Shown piece after piece: positions 1-6,586 of a stretch of DNA of 10,239 nucleotides. Location: contig JAQSYC010000039.1 in assembly GCA_029256345.1 (NCBI GenBank), positions 1-10,239 on the forward strand, given 5' to 3'. Source of the DNA: Clostridia bacterium. GTDB taxonomy: Bacteria; Bacillota; Clostridia; Lachnospirales; Cellulosilyticaceae. The notes beneath the pieces are model-generated. The model searched no databases. It was not told where the DNA came from and was given only the letters and a program-made list of their open reading frames with translations. How positions within the stretch are numbered: position 1 is the first letter of the stretch; each line of letters begins with the position of its first letter. The position numbers and the translations under genes were made by a program.

Positions 1-49
1 CTCTAACTTATATGCTATCACAAAAAACATAAGAGGTAAATGAACTATT

Positions 50-78
50 TTGTAACAATTAATGAGCTAGAATATAAA
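50..78 (+). promoter_or_regulatory. Candidate sigma-A promoter P1 of the carboxylase operon
   Basis: A TTGTAA -35-like box (50-55) and a TATAAA -10-like box (73-78) are separated by exactly 17 bp. They match 4/6 and 5/6 of the housekeeping consensus. Transcription would begin near 85 and give a leader of about 120 nt before the first gene. The AT-rich background makes chance matches likely, so this is a moderate call. The spacing and the position just ahead of a dyad (101-120) support it. Confidence 0.45.
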
Positions 79-100
79 GAAAATTGTAACATTCGTTAAT

Positions 101-120
101 AATAGACAATATTATCTATT
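101..120. promoter_or_regulatory. 20-bp near-perfect dyad, possible operator
   Basis: Positions 101-120 form an inverted repeat with no spacer. Nine of ten base pairs are complementary; the single mismatch is C107 against A114. It lies between the two candidate promoters, so a bound dimeric regulator could block P1 elongation or act at P2. As RNA it would have no loop, so a DNA-binding site is more likely than a hairpin. The cognate regulator is unknown. Confidence 0.4.
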
Positions 121-124
121 TATC

Positions 125-153
125 TTGCATATTGCAGTGTAGTTTAGTACAAT
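125..153 (+). promoter_or_regulatory. Alternative weaker promoter P2 of the carboxylase operon
   Basis: TTGCAT (125-130) and TACAAT (148-153) are 17 bp apart. The -10 matches 5/6 of consensus but the -35 only 3/6. If used, the leader would be about 45 nt and the 101-120 dyad would lie just upstream of the -35 box, a typical activator position. P1 and P2 cannot be ranked from sequence alone. Confidence 0.25.
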
Positions 154-207
154 ATAAATGGCGATTTTTGCACTTTGCTTTAAATAATTTTAAATGGAGG
201 GTATCAG

Positions 208-1719
208 ATGAGCATGTTAGAAAAATTATCTGAATTAGAGTCTCGAAAAGCAGCTATTGCAAATAGTGGCAATGAAGATGCTAAAAAAGCGGCTCTTGCT
301 AAAGGCAAGTTATCAGCAAGAGACAGAATTACAAACTTACTTGACGAAAACAGCTTTGTTGAAATGGGAGCTTTTGTAACAAGCAGAAGTCATTCCTTTA
401 ACATGGATGTACAGGGCACTCCAGCGGATGGTGTAGTATCAGGTTATGGTACTATTAGCGGGAATCCTGTATATGTTTATAGTCAAGATGCCAGCGTTTT
501 AGGTGGTGCAATCGGTGAAATGCACGCAAAAAAAATTGTAAGACTTTACAACGATGCACTTAAGACGGGTATACCAGTTATTGGGGTATTAGACACTGTG
601 GGCATAAGATTACAAGAATCAGTAGATGCATTAGAAGGATACGGAGCAATATTTACTAAAATGACAGAAGCGTCAGGGGTTATTCCTCAAATTGCGGTTG
701 TATTTGGAGATTGTGCGGGAGGTGCAGCATTTATAGCTGGACTTGCAGATTTTGTTTATATGTCAACTAAAAACGCAAGAATGTTTTTAAACAGTCCTAA
801 TACTATTGAGGATAAAACAGCGACTTTTGATAGTATTGCAACAGCTAAAGTGCATTTTGAAGAAAGTGGACTTGCAACATTTATTGGTGAAAAAGAAGAA
901 GATGTAATAAGCGAAGTCAGAAATCTTGTTACATATTTACCACAAAACAACTCAAAAGATGTACCATTTTATAATGTAACAGACGATATTAACAGAGTTG
1001 ATCCAAATCTTAATCAATTTGATTTGGCTTCAAACAAGATTTCGGATATAGTGGGCTCTATCGTTGATAATGGAGAATATTTAGAACTGAATGCAAAATA
1101 TGGTATCTCAACTTTTACAGCTTTTGCACGTATGAATGGTGGTACAGTAGGGGTTATTGCAAATGCCGATACAACAGTTGACTATTTAGGTGTTAAAAAG
1201 ATGACAAAGTTTGTACACATGTGTGACGCATTTAATGTACCCGTTTTAACATTAACACATATTAAAGGGTTTGCTTCGACAGTTGCAACTGAAAAGCTAG
1301 GCATGATTAAAGAATGCAGTAAGCTTGTACATGCTTTTGCGGATGCAACTGTGCCTAAGGTTAATGTGATCGTAGGAGAAGCACTTGGAAGCAGTTATAT
1401 AGCCATGAACAGCAAACATATAGGTGCTGATTATGTTTATGCATGGCCAACAGCTAAAGTAGCAGCTTTAAATGCTGAGAGTGCAGTAAAAATTATTTAT
1501 GATGAAGAAATCAAAAAAGCATCCTTAGCAAGTGAAGTAATTGCAGCAAAAACTGCCGAATATGAAACAATCAGCAGCAGTGCTTATGCAGTGGCAGCAA
1601 GTGGTTACATCGATGATATTATTGAACCAGCAGCTACAAGAAAAAGAGTAATAGCAGCACTCGAAATTTTATCTTCAAAACAAGTAGATGGTAATTATAA
1701 AAAACACCCTACAGTATAA
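208..1719 (+). CDS. Acyl-CoA carboxyltransferase subunit (MmdA / transcarboxylase 12S family), divergent
   Basis: This 503-aa cytoplasmic protein has the usual length and two-half crotonase fold of the biotin-dependent CoA carboxyltransferases (MmdA, PccB, transcarboxylase 12S). These enzymes move a carboxyl group between an acyl-CoA and carboxybiotin. Visible family marks are GKLSARDRI near residues 33-41, ADGVVSGYGTI near 73-83, GEMHAKKIV near 103-111, CAGGA at 169-173, ATVPKV near 380-385, SKHIGAD near 402-408 and YAWPTA at 411-416. Several usually invariant stretches are altered: DTVGIRLQES (129-138) where DSGGARIQEG is typical, IKGFASTVATE (352-362) where a VPGFLPGTEQE-like string is typical, and LGSSY (393-397) where YGGAY is typical. 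The acyl-CoA substrate is therefore uncertain; methylmalonyl-CoA is the family default. ATG at 208 follows GGAGG (196-200) by 7 nt. It is the first gene of an operon with a biotin carrier and Na+ pump subunits. Confidence 0.88.
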   Translation: MSMLEKLSELESRKAAIANSGNEDAKKAALAKGKLSARDRITNLLDENSFVEMGAFVTSRSHSFNMDVQGTPADGVVSGYGTISGNPVYVYSQDASVLGGAIGEMHAKKIVRLYNDALKTGIPVIGVLDTVGIRLQESVDALEGYGAIFTKMTEASGVIPQIAVVFGDCAGGAAFIAGLADFVYMSTKNARMFLNSPNTIEDKTATFDSIATAKVHFEESGLATFIGEKEEDVISEVRNLVTYLPQNNSKDVPFYNVTDDINRVDPNLNQFDLASNKISDIVGSIVDNGEYLELNAKYGISTFTAFARMNGGTVGVIANADTTVDYLGVKKMTKFVHMCDAFNVPVLTLTHIKGFASTVATEKLGMIKECSKLVHAFADATVPKVNVIVGEALGSSYIAMNSKHIGADYVYAWPTAKVAALNAESAVKIIYDEEIKKASLASEVIAAKTAEYETISSSAYAVAASGYIDDIIEPAATRKRVIAALEILSSKQVDGNYKKHPTV

Positions 1720-1722
1720 GGC

Positions 1723-1728
1723 AGGTGG
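1723..1728 (+). promoter_or_regulatory. Ribosome binding site that sets the oadG start
   Basis: AGGTGG lies 5 nt before ATG 1734. An in-frame GTG at 1725 falls inside this Shine-Dalgarno sequence and has no site of its own, so ATG 1734 is the better start. Confidence 0.6.
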
Positions 1729-1733
1729 TAATA

Positions 1734-2072
1734 ATGGATTTTAATGCGAATTTTAGTAGGTTTGTAGAAGGGTTAAGCACATTTTTAATAGGAATTGTAA
1801 TAGTATTTGCAATACTTGTCTTACTTATCTTTATTATTAATGCAATAAGTAAGATTGTAGCAGCTATAGAAAATACAGGTAAAGATGCGCAAGTAAGTAC
1901 ACAGTCAAAACAAGTTGAGCCGGTATTGGCGGCTGCACCTGTTATTGAAAAGAAAACAGATGATTTAGAATTAGTTGCAGTTATTACTGCGGTAATAGCA
2001 GCCAGCATGGGAACAACAACAGATAAGCTTCAAGTAAAATCTCTAAGAAAAGTTGAACGTAGAACAAGATAA
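1734..2072 (+). CDS. oadG: Na+-pump decarboxylase gamma subunit (OadG family)
   Basis: This small 112-aa membrane protein has one predicted transmembrane helix (about residues 15-37, rich in I, V, L and F), a charged and Ala/Pro-containing linker, and a C-terminal segment (79-110) with ELVAVITAVIAASMG followed by VKSLRKV. That layout is typical of OadG/MmdD subunits, which anchor and help assemble the soluble carboxyltransferase with the membrane beta subunit. It lies 14 bp after the 12S-like gene and before the biotin carrier, matching the gene order of Veillonella-type mmd operons. I chose the ATG 5 nt after AGGTGG. Identification rests on size, topology, C-terminal motif and neighbours, because the family has little sequence conservation. 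Confidence 0.85.
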   Translation: MDFNANFSRFVEGLSTFLIGIVIVFAILVLLIFIINAISKIVAAIENTGKDAQVSTQSKQVEPVLAAAPVIEKKTDDLELVAVITAVIAASMGTTTDKLQVKSLRKVERRTR

Positions 2073-2095
2073 ATAAAAATAAAGTGAGAATGATG

Positions 2096-2101
2096 AGGAG
2101 G
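2096..2101 (+). promoter_or_regulatory. Ribosome binding site that sets the biotin carrier start
   Basis: A perfect AGGAGG stands 9 nt before ATG 2111. An in-frame ATG at 2084 would place this site inside the coding region and has no good site of its own, so 2111 is preferred. The resulting N-terminus, MKKFQVTVNG, is typical of these carriers. Confidence 0.75.
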
Positions 2102-2110
2102 ACTTTAACT

Positions 2111-2482
2111 ATGAAAAAGTTTCAAGTAACTGTCAACGGTAATGCATATGAAGTAGAAGTAGAAGAAATCGGTGGAAGTTTTACGCCAGCAGTGGCACCA
2201 GTACCAACGGCCTCAGCACCAGTGGCACCAAAAGCAGCACCAGTACCAGCAGCGGCAGTACCAGCTAATGCAACAAAAGTAGGAGCACCTATGCCAGGTA
2301 AGATTGTAGGGGTTAAAGTAGCGGTTGGGCAAACTGTAAAAGAAGGCGATTTAGTAGCCGTGTTGGAAGCAATGAAAATGGAAAATGAAATCTTTGCACC
2401 ACAAGGCGGAACAATTGCATCAGTTAATGTAACAACAGGTGCGATGATTGAGACGAATGACGTTATTGTAACTATTAACTAG
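2111..2482 (+). CDS. Biotin carboxyl carrier subunit of decarboxylase/transcarboxylase
   Basis: This 123-aa protein has three parts. An N-terminal beta-strand segment (1-22) is followed by a flexible Ala/Pro/Val linker (about 25-55). A C-terminal biotinyl domain (about 57-123) carries the EAMKMEN motif at 86-92, so Lys89 is the expected biotinylation site. A PMPGKIVGVKV strand (60-70) and the final VIVTIN are also typical. The layout matches MmdC, GcdC and transcarboxylase 1.3S. It would shuttle carboxybiotin between the two carboxyltransferases of the operon (208-1719 and 3696-5111) and the membrane pump (2520-3680). It is the only biotinyl domain in the window. A biotin ligase must be encoded elsewhere. 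The linker DNA contains near-repeats of GCACCAGTACCA. Confidence 0.93.
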   Translation: MKKFQVTVNGNAYEVEVEEIGGSFTPAVAPVPTASAPVAPKAAPVPAAAVPANATKVGAPMPGKIVGVKVAVGQTVKEGDLVAVLEAMKMENEIFAPQGGTIASVNVTTGAMIETNDVIVTIN

Positions 2483-2519
2483 TTCCATATCCATAGTCTA
2501 AAAAGGAGGAACATTAAAA

Positions 2520-3680
2520 ATGAATATAGGCAGTGTATTTGTAGAGTCAATCAGAGATTTTGCACTCGAGTCGGGCTTTGCACAATTAACAGATTGGCGA
2601 TATGTCGTTATGATTGCAGTGGCATGTTTTTTACTTTATCTTGCCATTGCTAAAGGATTTGAACCCTTGTTACTCGTTCCTATTGCTTTTGGTATGTTGC
2701 TAGTTAATTTGCCAGGCAATGGAATTTTAGATCATGCTAAAAGTGCTACTGAACCAGGAGGGCTTTTATATTATATCAAATACGGTAAAGACCTAGGAAT
2801 CTACCCACCTCTTGTTTTTGTTGGTGTTGGGGCGATGACTGACTTTGCACCACTTATTGCAAATCCTAAAAGTTTGCTTTTGGGAGCTGCCGCTCAATTA
2901 GGTATCTTTGTAGCTTTCCTTGGAGCGCTATTATTAGGCTTTACACCTAGTGAAGCAGCTTCTATCGGTATTATAGGAGGAGCAGACGGTCCAACGGCTA
3001 TTTATCTAACCGTTAAATTGGCACCTCATCTTTTAGGATCAATTGCGGTTTCAGCATATTCTTATATGGCGTTAGTTCCTGTTATTCAGCCACCTATTAT
3101 GAGGGCATTAACAACCAAAGAAGAGCGTATGGTAAAAATGGAACAATTAAGACCTGTATCACGGGTAGAAAAGATTATATTCCCTATTGCAGTTACAATC
3201 ATTGTTTCACTTTTATTGCCTTCAGCAAGTACATTAATCGGTATGCTTATGTTTGGTAACCTTCTAAAAGAAGTAGCAGAAACAAACAGACTTGCTGATG
3301 TAGCAAGTAATGCACTGATGTCTATCATAACGATTTTGTTAGGACTAAGTGTTGGAGCAACAACACAAGCAGATACCTTTTTGAATTTTAAAACATTAGG
3401 TATTCTTGTATTAGGACTTACTGCTTTCTGTATAGGAACAGCAGGAGGTGTACTATTAGGAAAAGTGATGTACCGTATGAGCGGCAAGAAAGTTAATCCA
3501 CTTATTGGTGCAGCGGGAGTTTCGGCTGTTCCGATGGCAGCGCGTGTAGCACAAAAAGTTGGGCAAGCAGAAAATCCTTCTAACTTTTTACTCATGCATG
3601 CAATGGGGCCAAACGTAGCGGGTGTTATTGGATCTGCTGTTGCAGCAGGTATATTATTATCACTTTATGGAACACACTAA
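2520..3680 (+). CDS. oadB: Na+-translocating decarboxylase beta subunit (OadB/MmdB/GcdB family)
   Basis: This 386-aa polytopic membrane protein has many hydrophobic segments. It decarboxylates carboxybiotin and couples this to Na+ export. Key residues of the family are present: GGADGPT (153-159) with Asp156, SYMALVP (181-187) with Tyr182, and NPLIGAAGVSAVPMAAR (326-342) with Asn326, Gly330 and Ser335. These correspond to Asp203, Tyr229, Asn373, Gly377 and Ser382 of Klebsiella OadB with a constant offset of 47. The shorter N-terminus is usual for Gram-positive beta subunits. ATG at 2520 follows AAGGAGGA (2503-2510). An intact Na+ site set argues that the complex pumps Na+ rather than acting only as a soluble transcarboxylase. 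Confidence 0.95.
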   Translation: MNIGSVFVESIRDFALESGFAQLTDWRYVVMIAVACFLLYLAIAKGFEPLLLVPIAFGMLLVNLPGNGILDHAKSATEPGGLLYYIKYGKDLGIYPPLVFVGVGAMTDFAPLIANPKSLLLGAAAQLGIFVAFLGALLLGFTPSEAASIGIIGGADGPTAIYLTVKLAPHLLGSIAVSAYSYMALVPVIQPPIMRALTTKEERMVKMEQLRPVSRVEKIIFPIAVTIIVSLLLPSASTLIGMLMFGNLLKEVAETNRLADVASNALMSIITILLGLSVGATTQADTFLNFKTLGILVLGLTAFCIGTAGGVLLGKVMYRMSGKKVNPLIGAAGVSAVPMAARVAQKVGQAENPSNFLLMHAMGPNVAGVIGSAVAAGILLSLYGTH

Positions 3681-3695
3681 AAGGAGGTTATTAAG

Positions 3696-5111
3696 ATGTC
3701 TAATATAAACCCTAGACCAGTTAAAATAACGGATACAACACTGCGTGATGCACATCAATCACTTATTGCTACTAGAATGACAACAGAACAAATTGTTCCA
3801 ATCGTAGCAAAGATGGATAAAGTCGGCTTCCATGCTCTAGAAGTATGGGGTGGCGCGACATTTGATGCTTCCCTTCGTTTCTTAAAAGAAGATCCATGGG
3901 AAAGACTTAGAAAAATCAGAAATGAAGCTAAAAATACAAAACTGCAAATGCTTTTTAGAGGGCAAAACATATTAGGTTACCGCCATTACGCAGATGACGT
4001 AGTAGAGTACTTTGTTCAAAAAAGTATTTCAAATGGAATAGATATCATTCGTATCTTTGATGCCTTAAATGATATGCGTAACTTGCAGACAGCTGTTAAA
4101 GCAGCTAACAAAGAAAAAGGTCATGCACAAGTTGCTATTTCTTACACAATAAGTGATGTACATACACTTGAATATTATGTAAATTTAGCAAAAGAAATTG
4201 AAGAGATGGGAGCTAACTCCATTTGTATCAAAGACATGGCAGGTCTTTTAGTACCTTACCAAGCAGCAGAGCTTGTAAGTGCATTAAAAGAAGCTGTACC
4301 AAGTCTGCCTATTGAACTTCATACACATTATACAAGTGGTGTAGCAGCCATGACGTATCTTAAGGCGATAGAGGCTGGATGTGATATTATTGATACAGCT
4401 ATGTCACCACTTTCTATGGGAACTTCACAGCCTGCTACAGAAGTTTTGGTAGCGACCTTTAAAGGAACACCCTATGATACAGGTATTGATTCAGAAGCTT
4501 TAACTGAAATTACTGAGTATTTCAGACCTATTAGAGAAGAAGCACTTAAGAGCGGTCTTATGAGCACAAAGATGTTAGAAGTAGATATCAATACTCTGCG
4601 TTATCAAGTGCCTGGAGGAATGCTTTCAAACCTTGTATCGCAGCTCAAACAACAAAATGCAGAAGACAAATATTATGAGGTATTAAAAGAGATCCCAAGA
4701 GTACGTGCTGACTTTGGTTACTTACCACTTGTTACACCGACAAGTCAAATTGTTGGAACACAAGCTGTATTTAATGTACTGGCAGGAGAGCGTTACAAAA
4801 TGGTATCCAAAGAGTCTAAAGGTATTGTAAAAGGCGAGTATGGCAGAACACCTGTGCCTATTTCTGATGAAATTGTTAAAAAGATTATCGGAAATGAAGA
4901 ACGTATTACATGCAGACCAGCAGATCTTATTAAACCAGAACTTGAAAAATTAAAAGCTGAAGCATCTGCGTATGCACAGCAAGACGAAGATGTTTTATCC
5001 TATGCGCTTTTTCCACAAGTTGCTACAGATTTCTTTAAGTATAGAGAAGCGCAACAAACAAAAGTAGACCCTAGTATAGCAGATACAAACAATAAAACTT
5101 ATCCAGCATAA
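3696..5111 (+). CDS. oadA: Oxaloacetate decarboxylase alpha / transcarboxylase 5S-type carboxyltransferase lacking a biotin domain
   Basis: This 471-aa cytoplasmic enzyme transfers carboxyl groups between oxaloacetate/pyruvate and carboxybiotin. The HMGL-like TIM barrel (about 8-270) starts with TDTTLRDAHQSLIATR. Expected metal ligands are Asp18, His209 and His211 (ELHTHYTSG), and Lys179 in CIKDMAG is the lysine that is carbamylated in this family. LFRGQN (86-91) is also diagnostic. The conserved C-terminal PYC_OADA region (about 290-455) includes LRYQVPGGMLSNL and VTPTSQIVGTQAV. The protein ends soon after, without the linker and biotinyl domain found in classical OadA, so it resembles transcarboxylase 5S and must use the separate carrier at 2111-2482. 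AAGGAGGT (3681-3688) precedes ATG by 7 nt. It is the last gene before a strong terminator. Confidence 0.93.
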   Translation: MSNINPRPVKITDTTLRDAHQSLIATRMTTEQIVPIVAKMDKVGFHALEVWGGATFDASLRFLKEDPWERLRKIRNEAKNTKLQMLFRGQNILGYRHYADDVVEYFVQKSISNGIDIIRIFDALNDMRNLQTAVKAANKEKGHAQVAISYTISDVHTLEYYVNLAKEIEEMGANSICIKDMAGLLVPYQAAELVSALKEAVPSLPIELHTHYTSGVAAMTYLKAIEAGCDIIDTAMSPLSMGTSQPATEVLVATFKGTPYDTGIDSEALTEITEYFRPIREEALKSGLMSTKMLEVDINTLRYQVPGGMLSNLVSQLKQQNAEDKYYEVLKEIPRVRADFGYLPLVTPTSQIVGTQAVFNVLAGERYKMVSKESKGIVKGEYGRTPVPISDEIVKKIIGNEERITCRPADLIKPELEKLKAEASAYAQQDEDVLSYALFPQVATDFFKYREAQQTKVDPSIADTNNKTYPA

Positions 5112-5131
5112 AAGGGATATAGTGAGGATAT

Positions 5132-5189
5132 AACAGGCTATAACACTGAATGTAAGCTTAAGTTCGGTGTTAGGCCTGTTTTAATTTTT
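5132..5189 (+). terminator. Rho-independent terminator of the carboxylase operon
   Basis: A long hairpin forms between 5132-5150 and 5163-5180: 10 bp (one G-U) next to the loop, then a bulged A at 5140, a T-G wobble and 7 bp of AACAGGC with GCCTGTT. The 12-nt loop contains TAAGCTTA. The stem runs directly into a T-rich tract (5179-5189). It lies 20 bp after the last gene of the operon. Confidence 0.92.
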
Positions 5190-5211
5190 GATTTATTTTG
5201 CCCTTGGGGTA

Positions 5212-5220
5212 TGGTATAAT
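5212..5220 (+). promoter_or_regulatory. Extended -10 promoter of the rpiR-aroH-cmk operon
   Basis: A perfect TATAAT (5215-5220) is preceded by TGG (5212-5214), which gives an extended -10 element. The 17-bp-spaced -35 position (5192-5197, TTTATT) is poor, as extended -10 promoters can tolerate. It lies just after the terminator of the previous operon and 47 bp before the regulator's ATG, so it probably starts the second transcription unit. Confidence 0.65.
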
Positions 5221-5267
5221 AAATCATTATAGTATTTTTAATGGAGAGTAGATGAAAGGACATTAAT

Positions 5268-6173
5268 ATGAATAAAAATGATTTGATTCATAGAATCAAA
5301 AAAAGCATGCCGCAGCTCAGTAAGGGACAAAAACTGATTGCAAATCATGTGTTAGAGCATTATGAAAAAGCAGTGTATTTAACAGCCGCCAAACTAGGGA
5401 GTATAGTTGGTGTCAGTGAGTCAACAGTTGTTAGGTTCGCCAATGAACTGGGGTATGATGGCTATCCAAAATTTCAGGAGGCTTTAGAGGAGTTAGTTAA
5501 AAGCAGATTGACTGCCATGCAGAGATTAGAAGTCACAACAGATAGAATTGATAATCAACATGTTCTAAAAAGTGTGCTTCAAACAGATGAAGAGCAAATA
5601 CGGTATACCAGAGAACAAGTAGACGAAGTTGTTTTTGATCAAGCCATTGATAAAATTCTTAAAGCGAAAACCATTTATATATTAGGCGTAAGAAGTAGCG
5701 CAGGACTGGCAAACTTTTTGGGGTTTTATTTCAATATCATATTTGACAATGTCAAAATTGTAAATACAAGCAGCATTAGCGAAATGTTTGAGGTTATCCA
5801 TCACATAGGTAAGGAAGATGTGATGATTGGCATTAGTTTTCCAAGGTATTCAAAGAGAGTATTAAAAGCTATAGAATTTGCAAAAAGCAAAGAAGCCAGT
5901 GTGATTGCTATTACAGATAGTTATCTTTCACCCATGGCGCGTTATTCTGATTACCCACTCATAGGACGTAGTGAAATGATTTCTTTTGTAGATTCTCTAG
6001 TGGCACCGATGAGTATTATCAATGCAGTTATTGTAGCCATCAGCTTAAGGAAAAAAGATGAAATCGCAGCTAACCTTGAAAATCTGGAAAACATATGGCG
6101 GGAGTATGAAGTCTATGATGATTCGTATATTTCACCTAGTCAAAGTCATGGAGAAAAAGAAAAATACGATTAA
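5268..6173 (+). CDS. RpiR/MurR family transcriptional regulator (HTH + SIS)
   Basis: This 301-aa protein has the two-domain RpiR layout. The N-terminal winged helix-turn-helix (about 1-77) contains LTAAKLGSIVGVSESTVVRFANELGYDGYPKFQ-like sequence across 38-70. The C-terminal SIS sugar-phosphate-binding domain (about 125-262) includes IYILGVRSSAG (136-146) and VIAITDSYLSPMA near 212-224. Such regulators bind DNA as dimers or tetramers and usually respond to phosphosugars. No sugar catabolic or transport gene is adjacent, so the ligand and targets are unknown. The tail after 280 is polar and probably disordered. ATG 5268 follows GAAAGGA (5254-5260) by 7 nt. It leads a mixed housekeeping operon and may autoregulate it. 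Confidence 0.9.
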   Translation: MNKNDLIHRIKKSMPQLSKGQKLIANHVLEHYEKAVYLTAAKLGSIVGVSESTVVRFANELGYDGYPKFQEALEELVKSRLTAMQRLEVTTDRIDNQHVLKSVLQTDEEQIRYTREQVDEVVFDQAIDKILKAKTIYILGVRSSAGLANFLGFYFNIIFDNVKIVNTSSISEMFEVIHHIGKEDVMIGISFPRYSKRVLKAIEFAKSKEASVIAITDSYLSPMARYSDYPLIGRSEMISFVDSLVAPMSIINAVIVAISLRKKDEIAANLENLENIWREYEVYDDSYISPSQSHGEKEKYD

Positions 6174-6204
6174 TTTAAAGTTTATTTATTAAGAAGGAGA
6201 GCAT

Positions 6205-6570
6205 ATGAGCATTATAAGTATACGCGGAGCAATCACTACAGAACATAATTCAAAGGAAGAAATATTAGAGGCATCAAAAGAAATGTTAGAAGCCATTATG
6301 GATGCAAATCAGCTAAAAACTGATGACATTATTCAAATCCTCTTTACGGCGACAAGGGATTTAGATGCAGTCTATCCTGCAGTTGCTGCCAGAGCTATAG
6401 GGATTACCTCGGCGGCGCTTATGTGTGCTCAGGAAATGTATGTGGAAGGATCACTTACTCAGTGCATTAGGGTGGCGGTACTAGTGGACACTCAAGCGTT
6501 ACATAAAAACAATATAAAACATCAGTATCTACGAAAGGCTAGAGTCTTAAGAGCGGATTTAATGGAGTAA
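6205..6570 (+). CDS. aroH: Chorismate mutase, monofunctional AroH type
   Basis: This 121-aa cytoplasmic enzyme converts chorismate to prephenate, the first step towards Phe and Tyr. It is of the AroH class, a pseudo-alpha/beta-barrel trimer as in Bacillus subtilis, not the helical AroQ class. Active-site residues known for the B. subtilis enzyme are present: Arg7 (SIRGA), Arg63, Cys74, Glu77 (AQEM), Arg89 (CIRV) and Tyr108 (HQYLRK); Tyr57 stands where Phe57 is found. SD AGAAGGAGA (6192-6200) precedes ATG by 4 nt. It lies 31 bp after the regulator gene and 16 bp before cmk, so co-transcription is likely. Confidence 0.95.
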   Translation: MSIISIRGAITTEHNSKEEILEASKEMLEAIMDANQLKTDDIIQILFTATRDLDAVYPAVAARAIGITSAALMCAQEMYVEGSLTQCIRVAVLVDTQALHKNNIKHQYLRKARVLRADLME

Positions 6571-6586
6571 AAGGAGATTAATACGG

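Noticed and set aside
1..43. Short open frame at the left edge ending in TGA at 41-43, possible tail of an upstream gene
   Set aside because: Only 13 codons are visible, which is not enough to distinguish from chance in AT-rich DNA.
84..102. Possible Rex or catabolite-repression (cre) operator in the leader
   Set aside because: TTGTAAC-ATTC-GTTAATA only loosely resembles a clostridial Rex site and its dyad breaks outside the central TAAC/GTTA; the central CG and spacing of a cre site do not fit.
121..207. Riboswitch in the leader of the carboxylase operon
   Set aside because: No conserved riboswitch core or convincing terminator/anti-terminator pair could be recognised in this AT-rich stretch.
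1709..2008. 99-codon minus-strand frame over oadG
   Set aside because: It mirrors the sense hydrophobic and Ala-rich codons; no Shine-Dalgarno sequence, promoter or family resemblance.
3086..3595. 169-codon open frame on the minus strand inside oadB
   Set aside because: It is antisense to a clearly conserved membrane protein gene, has no recognisable domain or ribosome site, and its Pro/Ser/Thr/Ile bias reflects complementing hydrophobic codons.
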